Below, in pieces: positions 35,295-41,911 of a DNA stretch of 64,000 nt. This stretch comes from JBQTIY01 sp052387675. GTDB taxonomy: Bacteria > Planctomycetota > B15-G4. The translations under genes were made by a program, and so were the position numbers. The notes under the pieces are model-generated. The model worked only from the letters and a program-made list of their open reading frames with translations, had not been told where the DNA came from and did not search any database. Position 1 is the first letter of the stretch. Each line of letters starts with the position of its first letter. The DNA is taken from assembly GCA_052387675.1 (NCBI GenBank), contig JBQTIY010000007.1, positions 124,001 through 188,000 on the forward strand, read 5' to 3'.

Positions 35295-35527
35295 GACGAG
35301 CACTCCTGATTTGTCGGCGCCGCGAGCGGCGCCTGGGTTATCGAGCAAGTTCCGCGGCGCGACCATCGCGCCGTGATGTACGGCGCGCGGATTCTGCGCG
35401 GCAGCGCGCGTGCAAATCAACGCTCGCAATAGTTCAGCGCGCGCATAGTTTTTCGACGCGCTCGCAACCGCTCGTCGCGCGGCGCTCAGTTCGCTACGGC
35501 GCTGGGTTTGCCGCAAGGGCGGCTCTG

Positions 35528-35902
35528 CTACGGCGGCAGATCTTCAGTGGTCGGGCGGCTGAGCAGCCAGAGCATGACGGCGAGCAGCAGCGCTGCGAGC
35601 AAGGCGCGCGACCAGAGCGTTTCGAGCGCGTAGACCGCCGTGCCCGTGCCCACCGCGGTGATGAGCAGCACGGCCAGAATCTTGGCGCGGCGCGGCACGC
35701 TGTGCGTCGCAGCCCAGGTGCGCAGGAAAGGCCCGAAGATGCGATTGCCCAGCAGCCAGCCGTGAAAGCGCGGTGAGCTGCGCGCAAAGCAGGCCGCCGC
35801 GACGATGACGAAGGGCGTCGTCGGGATGAGCGGCAACGCCACCCCCACCGCCGCGAGCCCGACGAAGAGCCAGCCGCAGGCGATGAGCAACGCGCGGCTC
35901 AC
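35528..35902 (-). CDS. DUF454 (YbaN-like) inner-membrane protein
   Basis: GTG 35902 is selected (124 residues) because it overlaps the sigma-factor stop as GTGA and begins right at the family start. DUF454 features are clear: 'GWLFVGLAAVGVALPLIPTTPFVIVAAACFARSSPRFHGWLLGNRIFGPFLRTW' and 'SVPRRAKILAVLLI'. Three to four membrane helices are predicted. Its function is unknown; E. coli YbaN belongs to the same family. It is translationally coupled to the ECF sigma factor upstream. Confidence 0.85.
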   Translation of the reverse strand: MSRALLIACGWLFVGLAAVGVALPLIPTTPFVIVAAACFARSSPRFHGWLLGNRIFGPFLRTWAATHSVPRRAKILAVLLITAVGTGTAVYALETLWSRALLAALLLAVMLWLLSRPTTEDLPP

Positions 35903-36555
35903 GAGCAGCGGCGGCAGTCCTGTTGGGCACGGTCCTGCCGGGGATGGTCCGGTCCTAGACGATTGCGGCGGCGCTGGTAGTCCACGACACCGCCGCGCCT
36001 GTCGATCTCCACGCGGCAGCAACGCAGCAGATTTCCGACGAGCAGCCGGCGCGCGCGCTGCACGCGCGACTTCGCTGCCGTCAGCGAGAGGCCCAAGCGC
36101 GAGGCCGCCGTGCGCTGCGGCAAGCCCTGCAGCTCGACGAGCGTGAGCGCGTCACGCGCCTCGGCAGGCAGTGCTTCGATGAGTGGCCGCAGGCAGGTCG
36201 CCAGCTCGCGGCTGGCCGCTTCGGCATCGGTATAACCGCCCGCGAGCGCCTTGCCGCCGGGCAGCGGTGCAGGCAAGTCCTCTGGCAGGCCTTCAGTCGC
36301 GCGGTGCGCCTGGCGAGAGCGCAGATGATCTGCCAGCACGCGCCGCGCGATGCGGTATAGCCAGGGCCGGAGCTTGCGGTCCTCGCGCAACGACGCACGC
36401 TGCTCGTGGGCCTTGCAGAGCACGTCGTGCGCGAGGTCCTCCGCGAGCGCAGGGTCGCGCACGCGGCGGCCAAGAAAGCGCACGAGCTCGGCGCGGTGCG
36501 CTTGCCAGGCCAGCGACTCAGCTCGCAGAGCAGCAGCCGGGCGGGCAGCAGTCAT
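35899..36555 (-). CDS. ECF sigma factor (SigZ-like)
   Basis: The 218-residue protein has sigma region 2 ('AHRAELVRFLGRRVRDPALAEDLAHDVLCKAHEQ', 'LRPWLYRIARRVLADHLRSRQ') and region 4 ('LPAEARDALTLVELQGLPQRTAASRLGLSLTAAKSRVQRARR'). After region 4 comes 'LLRCCRVEIDRRGGVVDYQRR', the Cys-containing tail characteristic of SigZ-type factors. A further basic stretch ends in Cys-x-x-Cys (DCRRCS). These cysteines could bind metal or sense redox state, since no anti-sigma gene is adjacent. The start lies inside the 3' part of an upstream Cys-rich micropeptide gene. Confidence 0.85.
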   Translation of the reverse strand: MTAARPAAALRAESLAWQAHRAELVRFLGRRVRDPALAEDLAHDVLCKAHEQRASLREDRKLRPWLYRIARRVLADHLRSRQAHRATEGLPEDLPAPLPGGKALAGGYTDAEAASRELATCLRPLIEALPAEARDALTLVELQGLPQRTAASRLGLSLTAAKSRVQRARRLLVGNLLRCCRVEIDRRGGVVDYQRRRNRLGPDHPRQDRAQQDCRRCS

Positions 36556-36616
36556 CGCGTTCCTCAGGGGGGCAGCAGTCGGTCACGGGCACGGTGGGCT
36601 TGGCAGGCAAAGTCAT
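36518..36616 (-). CDS. 32-residue Cys-rich micropeptide overlapping sigma-factor gene
   Basis: ATG 36616 has GGAG about 8 bases upstream. The peptide is MTLPAKPTVPVTDCC then PPEERDDCCPPGCCSAS, with three CC pairs in the second half. Such short Cys-pair peptides commonly bind soft metals. Its last 38 bases overlap the start of the ECF sigma factor in another frame, so translation of the two is likely coupled. It could be the metal or redox input for the SigZ-like regulator. Support comes from the ribosome site, Cys density and coupling; homologues were not searched. Confidence 0.6.
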   Translation of the reverse strand: MTLPAKPTVPVTDCCPPEERDDCCPPGCCSAS

Positions 36617-36762
36617 GATCGCACTCCGGAAGAACAGTTTCGGGCGGCGGCTCCATGCCGTCGCCTCACCACTGCTGACGGAGCCAGCGCGCAAAGGACG
36701 CACGATTCCATCGTAGTCGGGAGCAAAGGCCCGCGTCCTGGCCCTGACCGCACGGTGAAAAG

Positions 36763-36781
36763 TTAGCCACTTGGTGGCTAA
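36763..36781 (-). terminator. Perfect hairpin between YjbR-like gene and sigma operon
   Basis: TTAGCCAC and GTGGCTAA form 8-bp arms with a 3-base loop. On the minus strand the stem is followed by CTTTTC, so it could terminate the gene ending at 36,814. It could equally serve as an operator for the micropeptide-sigma operon. Confidence 0.5.
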
Positions 36782-36813
36782 TAATCGGCCAGCACGGTCC
36801 GCCCCGGAGCGGG

Positions 36814-37239
36814 TCAGTCGTACTCCGGGGCCAAGTCCTTGGGGGCCGTGTTGCGCCAGGCCAGGGCCAGGGCGCCGCGTGCGGAGGGCGACTTGGCGAC
36901 GCTCAGCCGAAGCAGCGTGGCGCCGCGGCGGCCCCACTCGCCGGCCGCCGGCTTGTAGGCACTCGGCTCAGCGCTCAGAAAGTCGGCCTGCTGCGCGGGC
37001 GTGAGCTTCACCATCGCCCAATCTTCGAGGGCTTCGAGCTTGGCGGGTCGCACGGGCTTCGCGGTGTCGTCGCGCTTCCCCCGCCGAACACCGGGCTTCG
37101 GCTTTTCCGGCGCGGGCCGCATCTGGAGCAGCGTGGCGAAGATCTTGCCGCCCACGCGGAAGTCGGGGTGTCCCATGTGCGCGCCCTCGCTGGCCGCCGG
37201 AAAGGCGAGCGCGAGTTTGCGGAAGGCGTCGGGTGTCAT
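36814..37239 (-). CDS. MmcQ/YjbR family DNA-binding-fold protein
   Basis: The 141-residue protein (ATG 37239, overlapping the acetyltransferase stop) matches MmcQ/YjbR: 'MTPDAFRKLALAFPAASEGAHMGHPDFRVGGKIFATL' near the start and 'VKLTPAQQADFLSAEPSAYKPAAGEWGRRGATLLRLSVA' later. An Arg/Lys-rich insert lies between. The family adopts a double-wing DNA-binding-like fold; its role is unknown. It is the last of three coupled genes (DinB-GNAT-YjbR). Confidence 0.82.
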   Translation of the reverse strand: MTPDAFRKLALAFPAASEGAHMGHPDFRVGGKIFATLLQMRPAPEKPKPGVRRGKRDDTAKPVRPAKLEALEDWAMVKLTPAQQADFLSAEPSAYKPAAGEWGRRGATLLRLSVAKSPSARGALALAWRNTAPKDLAPEYD

Positions 37240-37835
37240 GGCGTCGCGTGGCGCGCGAGACGCAACTCGAGGTGGCGGCGCACGTCGGGCCACTCGGCGG
37301 CCAGGATGCTGTAGAGCACGGTGTCGCGCACCGTGCCGTCGCGGCGCGCGGCGTGGTGGCGCAGCACGCCGTCCTTCTTGGCGCCGAGTGCCTCGATGGC
37401 GCGCTGCGAGGCGAAGTTGAAGTTGTCGGTGCGCAGGCCCACGACTCGACAGCCCAAGGTGTCGAAGGCGTGCGCGAGCAAGAGCAGCTTGCAGCAGGTA
37501 TTCAGGGCGCTGCGCTGCCGGCTGCGCGCGTACCAGGTGTAGCCGATCTCCACGCGGTCGATCGCCGCCACGATGTCGTGATAGCGCGTGCAGCCCACGA
37601 TGGCGCCGCTGGCCAGGTCGCGCACGGCCCAGGGCAGCATGTGGCCGTCGCGCTGGCCGGCCAGCGCGGTCGCGATGAAGTTCTCAGTCTGCGCGGGCTC
37701 CGGCACGCCGGTGAACCACAACTCCCAGAGCCGGCCGTCGGCTGCGGCGGCGGCGAGTCCGTCGCGGTGCTCCGGCGCGAGCGGCTCGAGGCGCAGCCCG
37801 CGGCCTTCCAGCACGACCGGTTTAGGGTGGATCAT
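37236..37835 (-). CDS. GNAT family N-acetyltransferase (RimJ/RimL-like)
   Basis: The 199-residue protein starts at ATG 37835, overlapping the DinB stop. It resembles RimJ/RimL-type acetyltransferases: 'PVVLEGRGLRLEPLAPEHRDGLAAAA', 'AIVGCTRYHDIVAAIDRVEIGYTWYARSRQRSALNTCCKLLLLAHAFD' (acetyl-CoA-binding loop region) and 'RVVGLRTDNFNFASQRAIEALGAKKDGVLRHHAARRDGTVRDTVLYSIL'. The acceptor substrate is unknown; such enzymes modify protein N termini, polyamines or antibiotics. Confidence 0.85.
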   Translation of the reverse strand: MIHPKPVVLEGRGLRLEPLAPEHRDGLAAAAADGRLWELWFTGVPEPAQTENFIATALAGQRDGHMLPWAVRDLASGAIVGCTRYHDIVAAIDRVEIGYTWYARSRQRSALNTCCKLLLLAHAFDTLGCRVVGLRTDNFNFASQRAIEALGAKKDGVLRHHAARRDGTVRDTVLYSILAAEWPDVRRHLELRLARHATP

Positions 37836-38353
37836 GGCAGCGGCACGCCGTAGCGCTCGCGCAGGATGCCGAGGTGGTGCCGCGCGTGTCCCACCATGAT
37901 GAAGGCCAGCGCGCGCACGCTGATTGTCTTGCCGTTGGCGGTGCCGGTGTTGCACCACTGGGCTTCGTCGAGACCGGCGAGGAGCTGCTCGTTGCTGCGG
38001 CGCAGCAGGACGAGTTCGTCGACGAGCGCCGCCAGCGGCGTGTCGTGCGAGCGCGCGTTGGACACGTAGGCATTTTCGTCGAAGCCCGGCAGGGCCGTAG
38101 TGTCGAAGCGGCTGAAGGCGAAGGCGCGGTAGCCGAAGACGCGCTCACCGTCGGCGAGGTGGCCGACGAGTTGCCGGATGCTCCACTTGCCCGGCGCGTA
38201 GGCAAACGTCTCGCGCGCGGACGGCACGAGTGCCGGCAGTGCGGCCAAGACTTCGCGCTGCGTGCCCAGCGCCGCGAGGATGTCTTCCTCGTGCACGGCC
38301 TCGACATAGCCGCGATAAAAGGCCGCGTACTCATCGTCCTGCGGTCGGGACAT
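37832..38353 (-). CDS. DinB-like metalloenzyme-fold protein
   Basis: The product from ATG 38353 is 173 residues (GTG 38368 gives 178). Four-helix DinB/YfiT features are present: the metal-ligand motif 'IRQLVGHLADGERVFGYRAFAFSR' and the C-terminal 'IMVGHARHHLGILRERYG', giving three His ligands. DinB-fold proteins include bacillithiol and mycothiol transferases; the substrate here is unknown. It opens the three-gene operon. Repeated TGAGTA motifs just upstream suggest regulation. Confidence 0.84.
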   Translation of the reverse strand: MSRPQDDEYAAFYRGYVEAVHEEDILAALGTQREVLAALPALVPSARETFAYAPGKWSIRQLVGHLADGERVFGYRAFAFSRFDTTALPGFDENAYVSNARSHDTPLAALVDELVLLRRSNEQLLAGLDEAQWCNTGTANGKTISVRALAFIMVGHARHHLGILRERYGVPLP

Positions 38354-38370
38354 CGGGCGCGTCAACACAT

Positions 38371-38400
38371 TGAGTATTTTTACTCAGGACGTTGAGTAAA
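38371..38400 (-). promoter_or_regulatory. TGAGTA repeats upstream of dinB operon
   Basis: TGAGTA (38371-38376) and TACTCA (38381-38386) form a perfect inverted repeat around TTTT. A second TGAGTA follows at 38394-38399 (TTGAGTAAA). It starts 3 bp from the GTG alternative start and is AT-rich, so it likely overlaps a promoter. Confidence 0.4.
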
Positions 38401-38675
38401 GGAAGGCGGGCCTGACGCGCCCTTCACTCCTGAAGGCTGGCGCTGGGCCTGGAGCCGTGGCCGAGCGGAGGATTTAGCCGCAAGCAGTTTGTGAACCTAT
38501 AACAACGCCGGCCACTATTTGAGGATGGACCTCTCGGTGTCAGCGCCGATCTCGGCCGGCGAGGAATCAACCTTGCATTTATGGAGTGCCGCTCCGGAAT
38601 TGCAAGGATGTGTCACCGCACTCCCTCCCGTTGAACTGTTGCATTTCTTGCAACAGTTGCCCGCGCCCTAGCCGC
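38401..38675. other. Intergenic region with decayed repeat copies
   Basis: It holds a degenerate copy (about 38,505-38,535, CTATTTGAGGATGG) of the segment at 40,580-40,610 and a perfect TTGCA hairpin at 38,634-38,658. I see no gene here. Confidence 0.6.
38634..38658. repeat. TTGCA palindrome (copy A)
   Basis: AACTGTTGCA (38634-38643) pairs perfectly with TGCAACAGTT (38649-38658) around TTTCT. A closely similar hairpin with the same 5-base spacing is at 40,692-40,718, at the same position relative to a second copy of the neighbouring membrane gene. Confidence 0.85.
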
Positions 38676-39320
38676 TCATGGACCTGAGCCGACTCGCCCG
38701 GGCCCTTCGGGGGCCTCGCGCCAGGTGGCTTGCGCGTGCGCTCGAACCCCGACGGCGCCGATCAGCAACAAAAAGCTCACCAGAAAGCCGGTGTAGTGCA
38801 GGGCTTGGTCTTCGGCCAGCACGGCGAGCGCGAAGGCGCCGAGGGAGACGGCCACGCCGAGCACGCCGTAGATGCGCGTGCGGTAGACCCACTGAAAGGG
38901 CAGGAAGTGCGCGCCCACGATCGATGCGAAGGCCACCGGCACGTAAGTCGGTGCGAAGTCCCACACCAGCAAGATGGCCGGGAAGGCCACCATCTGCACG
39001 AAGAGGAGTTGCAGCGTGAGCGGGAGCAGCGGGTCAGGCTGGGGCGCGGGCACATAGGCCCAGCGCCGCTCGAGCAGGATCGCCACGGGCGTCGCGGGCA
39101 TGCCCAACAGCACGTACAGCCACGGCGCGAAGTCGGCCGGCACGAAGTAGCTCGCCACTCCCGCGACAAGCCACACCACCGAGTACACGAGCAGGAAGGG
39201 AAAGCCGGCCAGCGACGAGAGGATCGCCTGGCGACGCACGCTGTCGATGTCGTTGGTTGTGCCCTGAGTCTTGGCTGCGTCCGGTGTCTGTGCTGCGCCC
39301 TGCGTCATGGTCGAGAGCAT
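38676..39320 (-). CDS. Conserved multispanning membrane protein (DUF7010-like)
   Basis: The 214-residue protein has about six membrane helices. It contains 'SSLAGFPFLLVYSVVWLVAGVAS', 'APWLYVLLGMPATPVAILLERRW', 'FVQMVAFPAILLVWDF', 'VAFASIVGAHFLPFQWVYRTRIYGVLGV' and a final helix. It looks like the DUF7010-type conserved membrane proteins, a tentative assignment. ATG 39320 or ATG 39308 could start it. A partial copy with two internal deletions lies at 40,741-40,920. Its function is unknown. It ends two bases from, and is probably co-transcribed with, the small gene upstream. Confidence 0.72.
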   Translation of the reverse strand: MLSTMTQGAAQTPDAAKTQGTTNDIDSVRRQAILSSLAGFPFLLVYSVVWLVAGVASYFVPADFAPWLYVLLGMPATPVAILLERRWAYVPAPQPDPLLPLTLQLLFVQMVAFPAILLVWDFAPTYVPVAFASIVGAHFLPFQWVYRTRIYGVLGVAVSLGAFALAVLAEDQALHYTGFLVSFLLLIGAVGVRAHAQATWREAPEGPGRVGSGP

Positions 39321-39323
39321 GGC

Positions 39324-39518
39324 CTAGGATCGGCGGCGGGCCAAGAGCAGCCACGCCGCGCCGCCGAGGCAGAGCACGCCGACTACGCCATAGCCAATGC
39401 GCCACGCCATGAAGCCCGAGCCGTCCGTCGGCTCGTACGTCGCCATGAAGCCGAAGCCGCAAAAGGCAGCGACGGCGAGCAGCAAGAGGGCGAGGAGGAT
39501 GCGGGGGAGGTTGGTCAC
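39324..39518 (-). CDS. Small two-helix membrane protein
   Basis: The 64-residue product starts with GTG 39518. It is essentially two membrane helices: 'ILLALLLLAVAAFCGFGFMATY' and 'IGYGVVGVLCLGGAAWLLLARRRS', joined by a short acidic loop (EPTDGSGFMAW). Its gene ends 4 bp before the next membrane-protein gene, so the pair may form an operon. I recognise no family. Confidence 0.6.
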   Translation of the reverse strand: MTNLPRILLALLLLAVAAFCGFGFMATYEPTDGSGFMAWRIGYGVVGVLCLGGAAWLLLARRRS

Positions 39519-39558
39519 TCTTGTTGATCAGCTGTTGCGCGCACGACGCCGCGTTCGT

Positions 39559-40472
39559 TCACCCGCCATCGTCCAGCAGGTTGAGGACAAGGCGGATCAT
39601 CAGATCCTTCTGCTTCGGCTCGCTCTCGGCGATCAGCAGCGCCAGCGCCACCATTGCGTTGTCGGCTAGGCGCGGCTCGCCGCTGGCACGGAGAAGAAGA
39701 CCGTTTCGGCGTAAGAACTCCAGGAAGAGCAACGTGCCGATGCGCTTGTTGCCATCGCCAAAAGGATGGTCCTTGATGACGAAGTAGAGGAGATGCGCAG
39801 CCCGCACTTGGGCGCTGGGGTAGAGCGGCTCGCCGCCGAAGGTCTGCTCGACGGCACCGAGGAGTCCCGCGAGCGCGTCGCCGCGCTCCTGGCCGAAGAG
39901 CGTTCCGGCCTCGCTGCGGGAGGCCAAATTCTCTCGCAGACTCGCGACGGCGTTGCGCGCGTGTATCGCTGGACGACCTCTAGAACGGCCTGCCCCTCGT
40001 CCGTGACCAAGGCCCGTCTCGTCAGGGTCTTGGCCAGGAGCTCCACCGCTTGCTCGATCTCGCCCAGACCCCGCTCGGCGAGGCGGCGCTCGTTCAGGGT
40101 GTAGCCCCGCAGCAGGTGGTCTCGCAGGGTCCGTGTGGCCCAGATCCGGAACTGGGTACCGCGCTTGGAGTTCACGCGGTAGCCGACCGAGATGATCACG
40201 TCGAGGTTGAAGTGCTCGACCTCTCTCGCGACCGTCCGATCGCCCTCCAATCGAACTAGTGCAAACTTTGCACTAGTTGCCTGCGGCTCTAACTCACCTT
40301 CCCTAAAAGCGTTACGAATGTGCTTAGTCACGACCGAGCGCTCGCGCCCGAACAGCTCGGCCATTTGGCTCAGCGTGAGCCAGACGCTCTCGCGCTCCAG
40401 GCGCACATCGACCTGAGCCGACCCATCGGGGGCCTGGTAGACGGCAATCTCACCCCGAGAGGTGTCAGTCAT
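39559..40472 (-). pseudogene. Frameshifted RhuM-Fic/Doc fusion gene
   Basis: From ATG 40472 the frame reads a RhuM domain: 'SAQVDVRLERESVWLTLSQMAELFGRERSVVTKHIRNAF', 'HFNLDVIISVGYRVNSKRGTQFRIWAT' and 'VLEVVQRYTRA'. It then loses homology at about 39,955-39,962. In a different frame the Fic/Doc half continues: 'LFGQERGDALAGLLGAVEQTFGGEPLYPS' and the Fic motif 'HPFGDGNKRIGTLLFLEFLRRNGLL', to a stop at 39,559. Intact family members are single chains of about 330-345 residues. The break falls in a CGCGCG run, consistent with slippage or a sequencing error. The Fic motif has HPFxDGNKR, as in Doc-type enzymes. Confidence 0.8.
40254..40278. repeat. 25-bp perfect palindrome inside RhuM coding region
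   Basis: AACTAGTGCAAA (40254-40265) and TTTGCACTAGTT (40267-40278) are perfect 12-bp arms around one C. The sequence encodes TSAKFALV within the RhuM domain. Confidence 0.9.
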
Positions 40473-40579
40473 CAACGGGCCTCCTCTAGCCCTACAGGAT
40501 GACCAACCCGACGGCTGACTCAGCGAAAGATTTCATAAGGGGAGACACTCACGGCCTTGGGGGGAGCTTCATGAACCTG

Positions 40580-40600
40580 AAATAGCGACGGCCGCTATTT
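40580..40600. repeat. AAATAGCG palindrome
   Basis: AAATAGCG (40580-40587) and CGCTATTT (40593-40600) are perfect arms around ACGGC. A degenerate version is found near 38,505-38,520. Confidence 0.8.
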
Positions 40601-40610
40601 GAGGATGGGC

Positions 40611-40635
40611 AGTATGTGCAAATTTTGCACACACT
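40611..40635. repeat. TGTGCAAA palindrome
   Basis: TGTGCAAA (40615-40622) and TTTGCACA (40624-40631) form perfect arms; with one mismatch they extend to AGT and ACT at the ends. It is the counterpart of the palindrome at 40,254-40,278. Confidence 0.8.
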
Positions 40636-40691
40636 GCCCCCCGCTCCAGGCGCACATCGACCTGGGCCGACACGTTGGGGGCCTTCGGAGG

Positions 40692-40718
40692 CAGTTGTTG
40701 CATCTTTTGCAACAACTG
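40692..40718. repeat. TTGCA palindrome (copy B)
   Basis: CAGTTGTTGCA (40692-40702) and TGCAACAACTG (40708-40718) are perfect 11-bp arms around TCTTT. It is the counterpart of the hairpin at 38,634-38,658. Confidence 0.85.
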
Positions 40719-40740
40719 GTCAGGCATTAGCGGGCCTCGT

Positions 40741-40920
40741 GGGCCTTCACGCGCTGGGCCTCGCGCCAAGTTGCCCGCGCGTGCGATACACCCAGGTGAA
40801 GGGCAGGAAGTGCGCGCCGACGATCGCGGCGAAGGCCACCGGCACGAAGTCGCTGGCCACGCCCGCCACGAGCCACACCACGGAGTACACCAGCAGAAAG
40901 GGAAAGCCTGCGACCGACGA
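40741..40920 (-). pseudogene. Deleted copy of the DUF7010-like membrane gene
   Basis: On the minus strand this reads SSVAGFPFLLVYSVVWLV, AGVASDF, then VPVAFAAIVGAHFLPFTWV and YRTR, and after a frame change ATWREA. Compared with the intact gene at 38,676-39,320 it lacks 201 bp (in frame) between two copies of CCGGCACG and 142 bp (out of frame) between two copies of GCGCGTGCG. The 5' end is missing and abuts the RDD gene stop. Confidence 0.85.
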
Positions 40921-40923
40921 CCC

Positions 40924-41472
40924 CTACGGTCGAGTGTCGGCTCCTGCGCCGCGAGTGTCGGCCACCGACGTGCCGACTGCAAGGTCATGCAGGGCGCGGC
41001 GGCCGCGCGTGCAGCCGGCAATGATCAGGCCGGCGAGGGCGAGCAGGTTGGCGAGCACCAGCCCTCCCATTTGCATCAGGGTCAGCTCGTCAGGCCGCTC
41101 CGAGAGCGCAAAGGCCGAGATGTGCACCAACTCCCAGGGAGCCAGTTTGAGCAGGCAGCGCCAGGCGTTGCAGGCCAATGAGACGGGGGTTTGGGCGACG
41201 GCCGGCGGAGCACCGCGCTCGTAACGCACCACGCGGAGTCCGAAGACGCGCTTGCCGAGCGTGCCTCTCCGCGGCGCGCTGTCGAGGACAATGAAATAGA
41301 GCCAGGCGGGCAGCGAGAAGCCCAAGAGCAGCGCGTACCAGATCTCCGCGCCCGTGTCCGGCTGCACGCCGAGTGCCCACTGCAGCGCCCAGCTCGTCGG
41401 CGCCAGCACCGCAAAGAGCAACGCGCAATCCAGCCCAAAGGCAGCGAGGCGGCGAGGGAGGAGGGATGGCAT
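40924..41472 (-). CDS. RDD family membrane protein
   Basis: The 182-residue product (ATG 41472) has the RDD pattern: 'LPRRLAAFGLDCALLFAVLAPTSW' with Arg and Asp-like residues in the first helix, 'LDSAPRRGTLGKRVFGLRVVRYERG' in the loop, and 'GRRALHDLAVGTSVADTRG' at the end ('LHDLLAGT' is typical). Three to four helices are predicted. RDD proteins are often transporters (sodium/proton antiport in one case) or accessory membrane proteins. Its stop lies against the truncated end of the decayed membrane gene. Confidence 0.8.
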   Translation of the reverse strand: MPSLLPRRLAAFGLDCALLFAVLAPTSWALQWALGVQPDTGAEIWYALLLGFSLPAWLYFIVLDSAPRRGTLGKRVFGLRVVRYERGAPPAVAQTPVSLACNAWRCLLKLAPWELVHISAFALSERPDELTLMQMGGLVLANLLALAGLIIAGCTRGRRALHDLAVGTSVADTRGAGADTRP

Positions 41473-41911
41473 CGTGTGGTCGGGGTGGATCGGACGTCTC
41501 GCGAGGGCGGTGTGAGTGTCGAGGAGAGCCTGGGGGGACTCAAAGGCCCAGAGTGTCACCGAGGTCGCTGGGCTGATCTGTCACTCATGAGCGCGAAGGA
41601 CAGCTCGACATGATCTACTACTGAGCACTCTGCTCACTGCCTATAGCGGCGGTCGCATCTGCAAACGCTGCGTCTAACGTCTTTGACCTGGAGCCGCGAG
41701 CGCTGCTTGGGGCGCTCGCCGGCTCTAAGGTATTGTTGGCTGGCGCTGAATGATCGCACGCCACCCCGCGACTCAAGACCTGAGCCCTCAGGCTCTGATC
41801 TCACCTCAATTGTGTGGGAGCCGTGCAAGCAGGGCTGTAGGGACGACAGGTTATGGCACCTGTGCAAGCTTTCCGTGTGGCGCGTTCGACGCTGTAGCGT
41901 GGTTTCAGGCT
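41473..41911. other. Intergenic region with hairpin and attC-like site
   Basis: This 439-base gap contains TGAGCA/TGCTCA arms at 41,622-41,636 (loop CTC) and the attC-like site at 41,672-41,741. No gene is evident. The stretch between the nuclease stop at 41,912 and the site is about 170 bp of unassigned sequence. Confidence 0.6.
41672..41741 (-). other. attC-like integron recombination site (attC1)
   Basis: Read on the minus strand, the site starts AGCCAAC (41,741-41,735; expected RYYYAAC, one mismatch) and ends GTTAGAC (41,678-41,672; perfect GTTRRRY). Between them ACCT and a GAGCCG-g-CGAGCGC arm pair with GCGCTCGCGGCTC-c-AGGT. This leaves an unpaired G in the first arm, as attC sites have extrahelical bases. 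The total is 70 bp, within the normal attC range. No integrase gene is in the window. Confidence 0.65.

Larger units (their letters stand above)
40569..40727 (-). pseudogene. RhuM remnant with internal deletion
   Basis: A 52-codon frame from ATG 40727 reads MPDQLLQKMQQLPPKAP, then NVSAQVDVRLERGAVCAKF and AHT. SAQVDVRLER is identical to the N-terminal part of the neighbouring RhuM domain, and CAKFAHT corresponds to its TSAKFALV segment. The ~45 residues between those points in the intact domain are missing. It is therefore a deleted copy, not a functional gene. Three hairpins lie within it. Confidence 0.65.

Noticed and set aside
38401..40740. CRISPR array or REP clusters
   Set aside because: Palindromes differ in sequence and spacing; there are no regular direct repeats with unique spacers.
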